DNA from: CAWCUU01 sp963798855 | GTDB lineage: Bacteria; Gemmatimonadota; Gemmatimonadetes; Longimicrobiales; RSA9 | Assembly: GCA_963798855.1 (NCBI GenBank) | Contig: CAWCUU010000002.1 | Coordinates: forward strand, 1,736,001 to 1,800,000 | Direction: 5' to 3' | Length of the DNA stretch: 64,000 bases | Shown here: positions 52,242-61,849 of the stretch, piece after piece | How positions within the stretch are numbered: the first letter of the stretch is position 1 | How the letters are laid out: every line of letters starts with the position of its first letter | Program-made: the position numbers and the translations under genes | Notes under the pieces: generated by a model | What the model was told of the DNA's origin: nothing | Seen by the model: the letters and a program-made list of their open reading frames with translations, nothing else | Database searches by the model: none

Positions 52242-54111
52242 ATGTCGACACGGTCTGCCACGCAAAAATACGTCGCTGCGCCGGCGCAGCTCGAGGCAGG
52301 GACGCTGGTGCGTCTCTTCTTCGACGCCGTCGATCGGTGGGCCGATCGGGAGACGTTCCAGGCGAAGCGGGGCGAGGCCTGGCGCGGAACGACGTACTGC
52401 GATGTCGCCGTGAAGGTGCACCGGGTCGCGCGGCTGCTGGACGCCCTCGGCGTCCAGCGTGGCGACCGGATCGCGATCCTGTCGGAGAACCGGCCAGAAT
52501 GGGCGCTCGTCGACTACGCGTGCCTTTGCACCGGAGCGATCGATGTGCCGGTCTACTCGACGCTGCCGGCGGGGCAGGTCGAGTATCTGCTCGCGGACAG
52601 CGGCGCGCGCGTCCTCTTCGTCTCCACGGCCGAGCAGCTGGAGAAGGTGCGGACCGTTCGCTCTGCGCTGCCGGAGCTCGAGCGGATCGTGGTCTTCGGC
52701 GAGCAGAGCGCCGAGGATGGCGACGTCCTCACGCTGCAGCAGGGGCTCGAGCTCGGCGATGGCGCGGGCGAGGAGCCGCTGCCCGCGTTCCGTGATCGAG
52801 CGTTGCGCGCGGTGCCGGAAGACGTCGCGACGATCATTCTATACGTCCGGCACGACGGGGCGCCCCAAGGGCGTGATGCTCAGCCACGCGAACCTGTACT
52901 CGAACGTGCAGGCCTGTGGGGACGTGCTGCCGCTGTCGGACGCGGATGTGGCGCTCAGCTTCCTGCCGCTATCGCACGTGCTGCAGCGGATGGTGGATTA
53001 CGTGCTGTTCTCGCTGGGCTGCAGGATCGCGTACGCGGAGTCGTTCGAGCGGGTACCTGCGAACCTGCAGGAGGTGCGACCGACGTTCGCGGTCTCGGTG
53101 CCGCGGCTGTACGAGAAGGTGTACACGCGCGTAATGTCGGCAGGCGGGGTGCGCGGCCGGCTCGTGCGGTGGGCGCGGGACGTCGCGATCGGATACGCGG
53201 AGGCGAGCGTCGACGGGCCGGGCCCATCCGCGCTGCAGTGGATGAGCCACCGGGTGGCGGACAGGCTCGTATACGCGAAGGTCCGTGCCGCGGTGGGCGG
53301 GCGACTCCGCTATTTCGTTTCGGGCGGGGCGCCGCTCGAGATGGAGCTCGCGAAGTTCTTCTATTCGGCCGGGCTGCCCATCCTCGAGGGATACGGCCTG
53401 ACGGAGACGTCGCCCGTCACGAACGTGAACACACCGACGCAGATGCGCTTCGGGACGGTCGGCAAGCCGGTGCCGGGAACGGAGGAGCTGGTGGCGGCCG
53501 ACGGAGAGGTCCTGGTGCGCGGGCCACAGGTGATGGTCGGCTACTACAAAATGCCGCAGGAGACGGCAGAAGCGATCGACGTCGAGGGCTGGTTCCATAC
53601 GGGCGATATCGGCGAGATCGACGTGGACGGCTTCCTGCGTATCACCGATCGGAAGAAGGACCTGATCGTGACGGCGGGTGGCAAGAACATCGCACCGCAG
53701 CCGATCGAGAACCGGGTGAAGGCGAACCCTTTCGTGGACGAGGCGGTGATGGTCGGGGACCGGCGGCCCTACCCGGTGCTGCTGGTGGTGCCGAGCTTTT
53801 CGGCGCTGCAGGCGTGGGCATCCGGGCAAGGCATCCAGGCGGGTGACGATCGGGAGACGCTGCTGCGTGATGTCCGTGTGCAGCAGAAGATGGAGGCGGA
53901 GGTGTTCGGCGTGGTCGCCGACTTCGCGCGCTACGAGCGACCGAAGAAGATCGCGCTGCTGGAGCGGGAGTTCACGGTGGCGGGCGGCGAGCTGACGCCG
54001 AGCCTGAAGGTGAGAAGGCGCGTGGTGAACGAGCGCTACGGTGATCTGGTGGATGCGCTCTATCACACCTCGCGCGAGGACGACGTAGCGGCCGAGAGCG
54101 AGCTTGATTAG
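52242..54111 (+). pseudogene. Long-chain acyl-CoA synthetase, frameshifted
   Basis: An AMP-dependent ligase that activates fatty acids (FadD-like), 622 residues when repaired. The P-loop YTSGTTGRPKGVM is split: the first frame reads DVATII then leaves, the second resumes at YTSGTTG. One extra base within ATTCT (52836-52840) explains it. The A5-type motif EGYGLTETSP, GWFHTGDIGEIDVDGFLRI, and the terminal KKDLIVTAGGKNI with catalytic Lys are intact. GGAG precedes the ATG at 52242. An assembly indel is more likely than inactivation. Confidence 0.9.
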
Positions 54112-54436
54112 CGGTGCGGGGACGGAAGCACGGGTCGTGCTGGTCACGGCGCCCGAGCGCGAGGTCGCGGAGCGGCTCGTCACGGAGCTGGTGGAGGAGC
54201 GGCTCGTGGCGTGCGGCAACATCGTTCCCGGCGTGACGTCGGTTTACCGCTGGCAGGGGGCGGTCGAGCGGGCGGAGGAGGTGCTGATGATCCTGAAGAC
54301 CCGCGCCGATGCGGTGGCGCGGCTGGTGTCCAGGGTTGCGACGCTGCACCCTTATGAGGTGCCGGAGGTCCTCGTCCTGCGCGTGGACGGCGGTCTCGGC
54401 GGGTACCTCGCGTGGATCCAGGAGAGCGTCGAATGA
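54104..54436 (+). CDS. cutA: CutA divalent-cation tolerance protein
   Basis: A 110-residue trimeric ferredoxin-like protein. Motifs are VLVTAPEREVAERLVTELVE, RLVACGNIVPGVTSVYRWQG, LMILKTRAD and the C-terminal HPYEVPEVLVL. CutA is tied to copper tolerance in some bacteria, though its biochemical role is unclear. The TTG at 54104 overlaps the fadD stop by eight bases; no better in-frame start exists. Confidence 0.93.
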   Translation: MISGAGTEARVVLVTAPEREVAERLVTELVEERLVACGNIVPGVTSVYRWQGAVERAEEVLMILKTRADAVARLVSRVATLHPYEVPEVLVLRVDGGLGGYLAWIQESVE

Positions 54437-54455
54437 GACGCGAGGACGAACGAGA

Positions 54456-55265
54456 ATGCCTAGGAAGCGAATGAGTCGGAGAAGGATCCGCGCGGCCGAG
54501 CGTGCTCCTGTCGGGGCGTCTGCCGGAGACAAGGAATTCGTGGAGGACGCGGCCGAGCTCGAGCGGGGTGCGCCCGGCGAGCGGGCGAACGACGAGCGCG
54601 CCGGTGCACGACTCGACGGGTTGGCGCCGTCCACGCGAGGGCCGCAGCCCGCGGAAGAGCCGCGGCTGATGGAGCTGCGCAGGCGGGAAGTCGCGGGCGA
54701 CGTGCGCGGCGTCATCGAGATCCTGCGCGGCCTCGTCCTCGAGCAGCCGCGGAGCGTGCCGCTGCGCGTCCGGCTCGGCCGAGCCTACGAGGAGTCCGAC
54801 GAGCCGGTGCTCGCGATGGAGCAGTTCCAGGCGGCGCGGGAGGTGGACGACACCGATGTGGACGTGCTCGCGGGTCTCGGTCGGCTGCTCGCGGGGATCG
54901 GCCGCTTCGATCCGGCCGAGCGGGAGCTGCGACGTGCGCTGCGACTCGACCCCGATCGCGCGGATGTGCACGCGAACCTGGGCGTGCTCTACTTCAAGCG
55001 CGGTCTCTACGCGCAGGCGGAGCTGGAGCTGAAGCGGGCGACGGAGCTGGACCCGGGATCCGCGGCGGCCCACTTCTACCGCGGCGAGGCGCTGAACCAG
55101 CTGGGGCGCGTGGACGAGGCACTCGAGATGCTGGAGCGCGCCGTCGCGCTGGACAGCAGCAACGCGCGCGCGTTTTACACGATGGGCATCCTCTACGACA
55201 AGAAGAACCTGCCGCATCAGGCGGAGGCGATGTATCGCAAGGCGCGCGAGGTGGCCTCGGCGTGA
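54456..55265 (+). CDS. TPR-repeat protein
   Basis: A protein of about 269 residues. A basic, low-complexity N-terminus is followed by four to five tetratricopeptide repeats from about residue 85 (VLRVRLGRAYEESDEPVLAM-like, GLGRLLAGIGRFDPAERELR, NLGVLYFKRGLYAQAELELK, YRGEALNQLGRVDEALEMLE). The start is ATG 54456 or 54471, both with weak purine-rich sites. It overlaps the macro-domain gene by four bases (GTGA). It is probably a scaffold; the partner is unknown. Confidence 0.85.
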   Translation: MPRKRMSRRRIRAAERAPVGASAGDKEFVEDAAELERGAPGERANDERAGARLDGLAPSTRGPQPAEEPRLMELRRREVAGDVRGVIEILRGLVLEQPRSVPLRVRLGRAYEESDEPVLAMEQFQAAREVDDTDVDVLAGLGRLLAGIGRFDPAERELRRALRLDPDRADVHANLGVLYFKRGLYAQAELELKRATELDPGSAAAHFYRGEALNQLGRVDEALEMLERAVALDSSNARAFYTMGILYDKKNLPHQAEAMYRKAREVASA

Positions 55266-55765
55266 TCGCGATCCGCCTGGGCGACATCGCCCGGAGCGGT
55301 GCGCCGGCGATCCTGCGCCCGATCGCCTCCGACTGGTCCGCCGTCACGCCCGCCATGCGCCGGCTGGACGTCGCCGCCGGTCCGGAGATGAGCGCTCAGG
55401 CGGAGCGCCTGGGCGATCTGCCCGTGGGCTCCGCAGTGATCACGGGTGCCGGCGACCTCACCTCCCAGTTCCTCGTCCACGTGGTGGTCCGCTCCCGCGA
55501 GGAGCCGGTCTCGCCGGCAGGCGTGCGCCGCGCGCTCGTCAATGGGCTCCGCCGGGTCCGGGAGTGGGGCATCGACCGGGTGGCCGTGGTGCCGCTCGGC
55601 ACGGGAGCCGGAAACCTGGACGCGGAAGAGGCGGCGGGGGTGATGCTGCCGGTCCTGCTGAGGGCGCAGGGCGAATCGAGCGCCGGGCTCGAGGTCGAGG
55701 TCTGGGTGGAGAGCGAATACGAGCGGCTGGCCTTCGAGGCCGAGCTGGAGCGGTCGACGGGGTGA
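55262..55765 (+). CDS. Macro-domain-like protein
   Basis: A 167-residue protein with the macro-domain pattern: MIAIRLGDIARSGAPAILRP, a Gly-rich loop (GSAVITGAGDL) and VAVVPLGTGAGNLDAEEAAG, the second ribose-binding loop. Macro domains bind or hydrolyse ADP-ribose derivatives. The usual N-terminal Asn-x-Asn loop is absent, so the ligand may differ. It starts at GTG 55262, overlapping the TPR gene by four bases. Confidence 0.75.
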   Translation: MIAIRLGDIARSGAPAILRPIASDWSAVTPAMRRLDVAAGPEMSAQAERLGDLPVGSAVITGAGDLTSQFLVHVVVRSREEPVSPAGVRRALVNGLRRVREWGIDRVAVVPLGTGAGNLDAEEAAGVMLPVLLRAQGESSAGLEVEVWVESEYERLAFEAELERSTG

Positions 55766-55804
55766 GCCGTTGAGCGGCGCCGCCGAGCGCTCGCCTTCGG
55801 TCGA

Positions 55805-56710
55805 ATGAGCGAGGCCGATCTCGGACGCGACCTCGGGCTCGCGCGGAGCGCGGTGCTCGAAGCGGGGATCGGGATCCTGCGCGCCTTCGGCGCCCCGCAG
55901 GACGTGAGCTACAAAGGCCCCGACCAGCCCGTGACGCCTGCGGACCTCGCCGCCGACGCTACGCTGCGCAGGCTACTGCAGCAGGGACGGCCGGACTACG
56001 GCTGGCTCTCCGAGGAGACGGCGGATCGGCCGGACCGTCTCTCCCGCGAACGGGTATGGATCGTCGACCCGATCGATGGCACGAGCTCCTACATCGCGGG
56101 GCGGAAGGAATACGCCGTATCGGTGGGTCTGTCCGAGGGCGGTCGGGTGGTGCTCGGCGTGGTGCTGAACCCCTCCACGGGCGAGCTGTTCCGGGCCGTG
56201 TCGGGTGGCGGAGCATGGGTGGAGCGGATCGCCGCGACGGAGCGAGGGTTGTTGGACGCGATTCGCGGTGAAGTCGCGGAGGCGCAGGCCCTGCGGGTGA
56301 CGACGAACGGGGACGCCGCTCGGCTCGTGCTGCTGGCGTCCAGGTCGGAGGTTGCGGCCGGGGAGCTCGATCCGTTCGACGACTGGAGCCTGCGCCCTTC
56401 GGGCAGCACGGCCTACAAGCTCGGCTGCGTCGCGGCCGGACGTGCCGACGCGTTCTTCAGCCGCGGCCCGAAAAGCGAGTGGGACGTGTGTGGTGGAGCG
56501 GCGATCGTTCACGAAGCGGGTGGCCGCGTCACTGATCTGCGCGGCGCCGAGCTCGAGTACAATCGGACGGATCCATCGGTGTACGGCATCGTCGCGACCA
56601 ACGGGCTGCTGCACGAGACGTTGCTGCGGCGGCTGGCGTCTCTGCCACCGCCGCCGCGGTTGACGGGACGGGCCGACGCGGCCGCGCGTACGCAAGGGAA
56701 GGAAGAATGA
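55805..56710 (+). CDS. Inositol monophosphatase family protein
   Basis: A 301-residue metal-dependent phosphatase. It has the metal motifs WLSEETAD, WIVDPIDGTSSYIAG and the C-terminal SEWDVCGGAAIVHEAGG. Members hydrolyse inositol monophosphate, PAP (CysQ) or related substrates. The ATG at 55805 is preceded by weak purines. The stop overlaps the start of a 55-residue membrane ORF by four bases. Confidence 0.92.
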   Translation: MSEADLGRDLGLARSAVLEAGIGILRAFGAPQDVSYKGPDQPVTPADLAADATLRRLLQQGRPDYGWLSEETADRPDRLSRERVWIVDPIDGTSSYIAGRKEYAVSVGLSEGGRVVLGVVLNPSTGELFRAVSGGGAWVERIAATERGLLDAIRGEVAEAQALRVTTNGDAARLVLLASRSEVAAGELDPFDDWSLRPSGSTAYKLGCVAAGRADAFFSRGPKSEWDVCGGAAIVHEAGGRVTDLRGAELEYNRTDPSVYGIVATNGLLHETLLRRLASLPPPPRLTGRADAAARTQGKEE

Positions 56711-56874
56711 TGGTGCTCTACATCCTCGGCGGAGTGATCGCGCTCGGCCTCGGAATCTACATCGGTCTCGGATTCCCGGGTCTTCCGGGCGCCGAGGATC
56801 GCGTCGTCCATCAGCGTCGCCGCCGGCGCCGTTCGTTCACGCCGCTGGACTGGCTGCGTCCGCCGCGCCGCTGA
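56707..56874 (+). CDS. Small membrane protein (55 residues)
   Basis: A short ORF of 55 residues, MMVLYILGGVIALGLGIYIG then a Gly/Pro turn and a strongly basic tail (HQRRRRRRSFTPLDW). It starts by overlapping the phosphatase stop (ATGA) and ends by overlapping the thioesterase start (TGATG). GGAAGGAAGA lies just upstream. Overlap on both sides with genes in one operon is strong evidence that it is translated. The function is unknown. Confidence 0.7.
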   Translation: MMVLYILGGVIALGLGIYIGLGFPGLPGAEDRVVHQRRRRRRSFTPLDWLRPPRR

Positions 56875-57374
56875 TGACGCGAGGGGAGGCCGGGGAAGCC
56901 CACGCGGCCGGGGCGACGGAGCGGGCTGACGGACCGCCGGCTCCATCCGACTTTCGATTCCGTCACGCCGTCCAGGTCCGCTTCCGCGACCTCGACCCAA
57001 TGGGCCACGCTCACCACTCGCTGCCACTCATCTACTTCGAGGAGGCTCGCGCGGCCTACTGGCGCGACGTGGTCGGTCGAGTCGGCCTCGACGCGATCGA
57101 TTACATCATGGCGGAGGCGCTACTCCGATACCACGCCCGGATCCGCTTCCCCGGAAGCCCCACTGTCGGCGTCCGGGTAACCCGAGTCGGTCGCCGCAGC
57201 TTGACGCTGGAGTACGCGCTCTGGTCGGAAAGCGGCGAGTTGCTGGCCAGCGGCCGGACCGTGCAGGTGATGTACGACTACGGGGACGAATGCAGCGTCC
57301 CCGTCCCTCCCGAGGTTCGGGCCCGCATCGAGCGCTTCGAGTCCGGCACGGATCGCCCCGTGGCCGGCGGCTGA
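56874..57374 (+). CDS. Acyl-CoA thioesterase (4HBT family)
   Basis: A 166-residue hotdog-fold thioesterase of the YbgC/FadM type. The catalytic Asp is in RFRDLDPMGHAHHS, followed by YFEEARAAYWRDVVG and the beta strands VGVRVTRVGRRSLTLEY. It hydrolyses acyl-CoA or acyl-ACP; the chain-length preference is unknown. It starts one base inside the small membrane ORF stop and converges on DUF445 with 12 bases between the stops. Confidence 0.9.
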   Translation: MTRGEAGEAHAAGATERADGPPAPSDFRFRHAVQVRFRDLDPMGHAHHSLPLIYFEEARAAYWRDVVGRVGLDAIDYIMAEALLRYHARIRFPGSPTVGVRVTRVGRRSLTLEYALWSESGELLASGRTVQVMYDYGDECSVPVPPEVRARIERFESGTDRPVAGG

Positions 57375-57386
57375 GCATCGTACGGA

Positions 57387-58949
57387 TCAGCCCGCCAGGA
57401 TGCCGACCAGCACGGAGAGCCCGCCGATCATCGCGCCGAGGACGTAGCCGAGCCGCACGATCAGCTTCAGCTCCCTCCCCGTTACGGCGCGGATCAGGTC
57501 CTCCACGCGCTCGGGCGGGAACTCGAGGATCTTCTCTTCCACGCGGCGCGAGATCTCCACGCGCTCGACGACCACGGGCACCTGTTCGATGATCCAGGCC
57601 CAGAGCGGCTCCGCGAGGGCGTCCCGGATGCGGTCGGCCGCCTCCGGAGGGAGGTGCCCGGCGAGGCGTCCGATCGGCTGGTCCAGCAGCCGGTCCAGCA
57701 ACCGGTCGGCCGTCTCGTGATAGGCCGACGCGGCCCGCTCGCTGCGCGCAGCCGCCACGACGGCATCCGCGATCCCTTCGGGCGGGATGTGGCGGAAGAC
57801 GTCCCCCCAGGTTCTTCGTTCCAGGGAGGAGAGCGTAGCCTTCAGCTTCTCCACGAGGAAGCGCGAAGTGTGCGGGTCGCGCGCTGCGTCGAGCAGCCAT
57901 TTCCGCACGGTCTCGCGCGCGTCCTGGACCGAGGTGTCCTCCGGCGAGCCGAGGACCGAGCGGACCGGCTTTCGCAGGAAGTCCACCACGGCGTCGTTGA
58001 CGCCGCGCGCCATCGCGTCCCGCACCGCGGGGTCCTGGAGCAGCTCGGACAGCTTCGAGGCGCCCTCGGCCTCGACGGCTCGCAGCACCCTGTCGACGGT
58101 CTCGGGCGTGATGAGGAGTGACGCAACGAGTCGCTGGTGGAACTTGAGATCGCGCATGAAGCGGTCGAGCACCTCGTGGAGGATGTGCTCCGCCTTCTCA
58201 CGCGTGTCGGCGTCCTCGAGCAGTGTGCCGAGCCGCTCGATGGCGAGAGGCAGGTAGCCGGCGACTGCCCTCTCGAACGCGGCCACGAGGCCCATCGGCA
58301 GCAGCTGCTCGAAGGTGCGGCCGGGCGCGAGCAGCCTCTCGGCGGTGCGCTCCAGGTACTCATCCACTGCGCTCTCGAAGCCACGCGCGCCGGTCGCCTC
58401 GCCGATCCAGCGCTCGGCCGCGGCGCCGAGCGCCTCCTCCCGCTCCTCCGTCAGCAGGTCGCCGATCGGACGATCGTGAAGCTCTGCCGCCAGTCCCTCC
58501 GCCCAGCCGCGCGCGGTGGCCCGGAACTCCTCACCCTCGAGGTATTCGCGCAGCCGCGCCAGCAGGGCGTCGGAAATCTCGTGCAGCAGCGCCCGGAGCT
58601 CGTCGGCCAGACGCGCAGGCAGCTCCCGCGCGAGCGAGCCGCGGTCCCGCTCGAGGAAGTCGCGGAGCACGGAGGCCAGCTTCTCCTCGAACGCGGCGCG
58701 GAAGCCCTGTCGGTCGAGGGCGCGGGCGAGGTCGCCGGGCGCGAGCAGCTGATTGCCGACGGTCCGTCCCATGGCCGAGGCGAGCCGCGCCTTGTTCTTC
58801 GGCACGGCGCCCTGGAGGAATCGCAGCGTGCGGCGGCCCACACGCGGCGGCTCGTATGGATGGAACAGCATCCAGATGGCGACGGAGTTCGTCACGCCGC
58901 CGGCGATCGCGCCGAAGAGCACGGTCAGGATGATCTGGGTAGGGGCCAC
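57387..58949 (-). CDS. DUF445 membrane protein
   Basis: A 520-residue protein with an N-terminal helix (LTVLFGAIAGGVTNSVAIWML) containing the NxxAIxxLF-like start typical of DUF445, and a C-terminal helix (LGYVLGAMIGGLSVLVGILAG). Between them is a long helical, Glu/Arg-rich domain. It is a predicted membrane protein of unknown role. The secreted protein gene upstream is three bases away, so they form one unit. Confidence 0.9.
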   Translation of the reverse strand: MAPTQIILTVLFGAIAGGVTNSVAIWMLFHPYEPPRVGRRTLRFLQGAVPKNKARLASAMGRTVGNQLLAPGDLARALDRQGFRAAFEEKLASVLRDFLERDRGSLARELPARLADELRALLHEISDALLARLREYLEGEEFRATARGWAEGLAAELHDRPIGDLLTEEREEALGAAAERWIGEATGARGFESAVDEYLERTAERLLAPGRTFEQLLPMGLVAAFERAVAGYLPLAIERLGTLLEDADTREKAEHILHEVLDRFMRDLKFHQRLVASLLITPETVDRVLRAVEAEGASKLSELLQDPAVRDAMARGVNDAVVDFLRKPVRSVLGSPEDTSVQDARETVRKWLLDAARDPHTSRFLVEKLKATLSSLERRTWGDVFRHIPPEGIADAVVAAARSERAASAYHETADRLLDRLLDQPIGRLAGHLPPEAADRIRDALAEPLWAWIIEQVPVVVERVEISRRVEEKILEFPPERVEDLIRAVTGRELKLIVRLGYVLGAMIGGLSVLVGILAG

Positions 58950-58952
58950 GGG

Positions 58953-59867
58953 CTATCGCGCCCTGCGCTCGAGGATGCCCGCGACCCGGCGGCGGCGACC
59001 GCCCTGCTGCAGGTCGCCCCGCACGCCGTCGAAATGGCGGTAGCCGATCTGACCGCTCGTGCCGGCCCAGCCGGGGCCTATACGGTGGAGCGCGCCGACG
59101 GTCCGGCCGGAAGCATCGACGATCAGCCATGCGGTGGGGCGGCCATCCTCATCGAGCGCGCCGGCGGGATCCTGGCGTATGGCGAGCGAGCCACTCTGCG
59201 CGCCATCGCCGTCCTCAGCGATCTGGAGCGACGAGGCCGGGACGTCGCCGCGCTGCTCCAGCACGACGTAGGCGCCGGCGCCATCGGAGAGCAGCGCCTC
59301 GACGGCGGGCGCGGAGTCGATCGCCGCGCCGGCCGACTCCGGAGCGTCCAGTGTGGACAGCAGGGCGCCGTCGAGAGGGCGACCGTTCAGCAGGAGCCGT
59401 GCCTCGCTCAGTGAGAGCGAGATCGCGTCCGGCTGCGCCCACTCGGCGAGGCGCGTCCCACGCTCGATTCGGGCACGGCCGTACTGCAGCGCCGACAGCT
59501 CATCGTTCGCGCCGGCGACGAGCCGGACTTCGCCGTGCGGAAGGATCAGCGCCGGATCGCGCAGCGGCTCACCCCGCCATTCCTCGGGCAGCAGCGGGTC
59601 CCAGCCGATTCCGGACCCGATCCAGCCGTATGCGGAGTGCCGCACCTGCCGTTCGCCTTCGGGGGCGGCCGTGAAGTGGAGCAGCGCCGTGACCAGAGAG
59701 TCGGGCGTGCCGCCGACGAAGAGGAAACGGCGGCGGTATAGGGCGGATACGGCCGTGTCCGAGGCGGTGGCCACGGCATCGCTGCGCTCCGGCGCCCGAT
59801 CGCAGCGGGCGCACAGCGGCAGGCAGGTGAGCAGCAGCGCGGCGGCGTGCGAGGGGCGGATCCTCAT
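58953..59867 (-). CDS. Probable exported lipoprotein
   Basis: A 304-residue protein with a signal peptide containing several Cys residues (ALLLTCLPLCARC), so lipidation is likely but the exact Cys is uncertain. The mature part is beta-rich: LYRRRFLFVGGTPDSLVTALLHF, RQVRHSAYGWIGSGIGWDPL. Family unknown. It sits upstream of the DUF445 gene in the same unit and is divergent from the 59992 gene. Confidence 0.65.
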   Translation of the reverse strand: MRIRPSHAAALLLTCLPLCARCDRAPERSDAVATASDTAVSALYRRRFLFVGGTPDSLVTALLHFTAAPEGERQVRHSAYGWIGSGIGWDPLLPEEWRGEPLRDPALILPHGEVRLVAGANDELSALQYGRARIERGTRLAEWAQPDAISLSLSEARLLLNGRPLDGALLSTLDAPESAGAAIDSAPAVEALLSDGAGAYVVLEQRGDVPASSLQIAEDGDGAQSGSLAIRQDPAGALDEDGRPTAWLIVDASGRTVGALHRIGPGWAGTSGQIGYRHFDGVRGDLQQGGRRRRVAGILERRAR

Positions 59868-59991
59868 GGCGCGACAAGGTAGCGGGCGCCTGCGGAAGCG
59901 CTCAAGTCGCGTTCCTTGTCAAGCGGGGGCGCGCCGACCCAAGTTGGGCGCACCCCGAACCGCCAACTCGAGCAGCCATTTCCGGAGCACC

Positions 59992-60528
59992 ATGCAATCC
60001 GAGACGACCCCGTCCCCGCGGTCCGACCGCTTCGATCCGCGCCCGTGCCAGGTATCACTTCGCGATGGACGGATCGTGAACGGGATCGTGTCGGTCCCCG
60101 AGGGTCAGACGCTGATCCGCTTCCTTTGGCAGCGGACGGGCTTCCTGAACCTTACGTCGGTGTCGGCGGATTGGTTGTCGGACCCACCGCTCGAGCACCT
60201 GGCGGTGAGGCTGACGCAGATCGCCTGGGTGGGCTCGGCGGACGGGCAGATCCCACTCAAGCCGACGGCCGCCATGCCGCTCGCGATGCCGGTCGAGGTC
60301 CGGCTCGAGAGCGGTGCCGTCCTCGACGGCCACGTCGACATCGCGTTCAATGAGCGACTCAGCGATCTGCTCGATACCGAGGGTCCGTTCCTGCCGCTCT
60401 TCCGTGCCACCGAGCGGGGCGGACGGCGGCTCGGCGACATCGCGCTGAACGTGGACTGCGTCGTCGCCGTGCGCGGGCTACCGGACGCCGACACGGGGTC
60501 GAACGCCGAAGACGATGCAGCCTTCTGA
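59992..60528 (+). CDS. Hypothetical protein coupled to the symporter
   Basis: A 178-residue soluble protein. Two similar halves can be seen: PRPCQVSLRDGRIVNGIVSV and VEVRLESGAVLDGHVDIAF, each starting an Sm/PilZ-like beta strand pair. The family is unknown. GGAG lies four bases before the ATG. Its end overlaps the symporter start by 14 bases. An imperfect palindrome, CCCAAGTTGGG, lies 44 bases upstream (59938-59948). Confidence 0.65.
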   Translation: MQSETTPSPRSDRFDPRPCQVSLRDGRIVNGIVSVPEGQTLIRFLWQRTGFLNLTSVSADWLSDPPLEHLAVRLTQIAWVGSADGQIPLKPTAAMPLAMPVEVRLESGAVLDGHVDIAFNERLSDLLDTEGPFLPLFRATERGGRRLGDIALNVDCVVAVRGLPDADTGSNAEDDAAF

Positions 60529-61849
60529 ACCTACGCAGAGCGCGAATCAGATGCCGCTATACGTGAAGATACTGATCGGACTCATCGCCGGCGTGCTGGT
60601 CGGCCTCGCGGCCAACATCCTGCACCTCGAGTGGCTGCGCGACTTCCTCCTATCCATCGATTTCATCGGCACGCTGTTCATCAAGCTGATCACGATGATC
60701 GTGATCCCGCTGGTGGTGGCGAGCCTGCTGGTCGGCACGGCCTCGCTCGGCGACATACGCAAGCTCGGCCGCATGGGGGGCAAGACCGTCGCCTACTACC
60801 TCTGCACGACCGCCGTCGCCGTGACGATCGGGCTGGTCCTGTCCAACCTGGTCCAGCCCGGATCGCGCATCGACCCGGCGACGCGCGACCGGCTCGCCGC
60901 GAGCTTCGCCGGGGAGGCGGCCGACAAGGTCGCGCTCGCCGCGCAGTCGCCCACCGTCAAGGACATCATCCTGAACCTCGTCCCCTCGAACCCATTCGCC
61001 GCGGCCGCGAGCGGAGACCTGCTGCCCCTGATCATCTTCACCATCATCTTCGGCGCGGCGGTCAGCCTGATCGACAAGCCTCGCCGCGACGCGGTGATCG
61101 ACTTCTTCAACGGCGTGAACGACGCCGTCATGGTGATCATCGACTGGGTGATGAAGCTCGCGCCCTACGCCGTCTTCGTGCTGATCGCCGCCGTCGTCGC
61201 CCGCTTCGGCTTCGATCTGCTCCAGTCCTTGCTTCTGTACGCGCTGACGGTCGTCATCGGGCTCGCGTTGCATGCGTTCGGGACGTACTCGATCCTCGTG
61301 CGCTTTCTCGCGAAGCTGAACCCGCTCGACTTCTTCCGCCGAATCGCCGAAGCACCCCTGGTCGCGTTCTCGACCTCGAGCTCCAGCGCGACACTGCCGA
61401 TCACGATGGAGACCGCCGAGGAGGATCTCGGCGTCTCGAACGAAGTCTCCTCCTTCGTGCTGCCGCTCGGCGCCACGATCAACATGGACGGAACGGCGCT
61501 CTATCAGGCCGTCGCCGTCATGTTCATCGCGCAGATCTACGGCATCCCGATGCACTGGGCACAGCAGCTCACGATCGTTCTGACCGCCACGCTCGCCAGC
61601 ATCGGCGCCGCCGGTGTGCCGAGCGCGGGCATCGTCACGCTGATCCTCGTGCTGCAGTCGGTGGGGCTCGGCGCCGAAACCCAGGCCGGCATCGCGCTGA
61701 TCCTCGGAGTCGACCGCATCCTCGACATGATGCGGACCGCCGTGAACGTGACCGGCGACCTCAGCGCGGCGAGCTTCGTCGCGCGCAGCGAAGGCGAGCG
61801 CCTGATCCCGCACCCCGAGGAGCACCCGATCGCGATAGGCGCTGAATGA
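60515..61849 (+). CDS. Dicarboxylate/glutamate:cation symporter (DAACS)
   Basis: A 444-residue membrane transporter with about eight helices. It has the family's serine-rich re-entrant loop STSSSSATLPITMETAEE, the signature NMDGTALYQAVAVMFIAQ and VPSAGIVTLILVLQSVG. It should import glutamate, aspartate or C4-dicarboxylates with Na+ or H+. The ATG at 60515 overlaps the upstream gene; 60551 is an alternative. Its last codons belong to the repeat at 61841-61966. Confidence 0.93.
   Translation: MQPSEPTQSANQMPLYVKILIGLIAGVLVGLAANILHLEWLRDFLLSIDFIGTLFIKLITMIVIPLVVASLLVGTASLGDIRKLGRMGGKTVAYYLCTTAVAVTIGLVLSNLVQPGSRIDPATRDRLAASFAGEAADKVALAAQSPTVKDIILNLVPSNPFAAAASGDLLPLIIFTIIFGAAVSLIDKPRRDAVIDFFNGVNDAVMVIIDWVMKLAPYAVFVLIAAVVARFGFDLLQSLLLYALTVVIGLALHAFGTYSILVRFLAKLNPLDFFRRIAEAPLVAFSTSSSSATLPITMETAEEDLGVSNEVSSFVLPLGATINMDGTALYQAVAVMFIAQIYGIPMHWAQQLTIVLTATLASIGAAGVPSAGIVTLILVLQSVGLGAETQAGIALILGVDRILDMMRTAVNVTGDLSAASFVARSEGERLIPHPEEHPIAIGAE

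Noticed and set aside
59938..59948. CCCAAGTTGGG palindrome as an operator
   Set aside because: Short, single, and without a clear promoter at the right distance.
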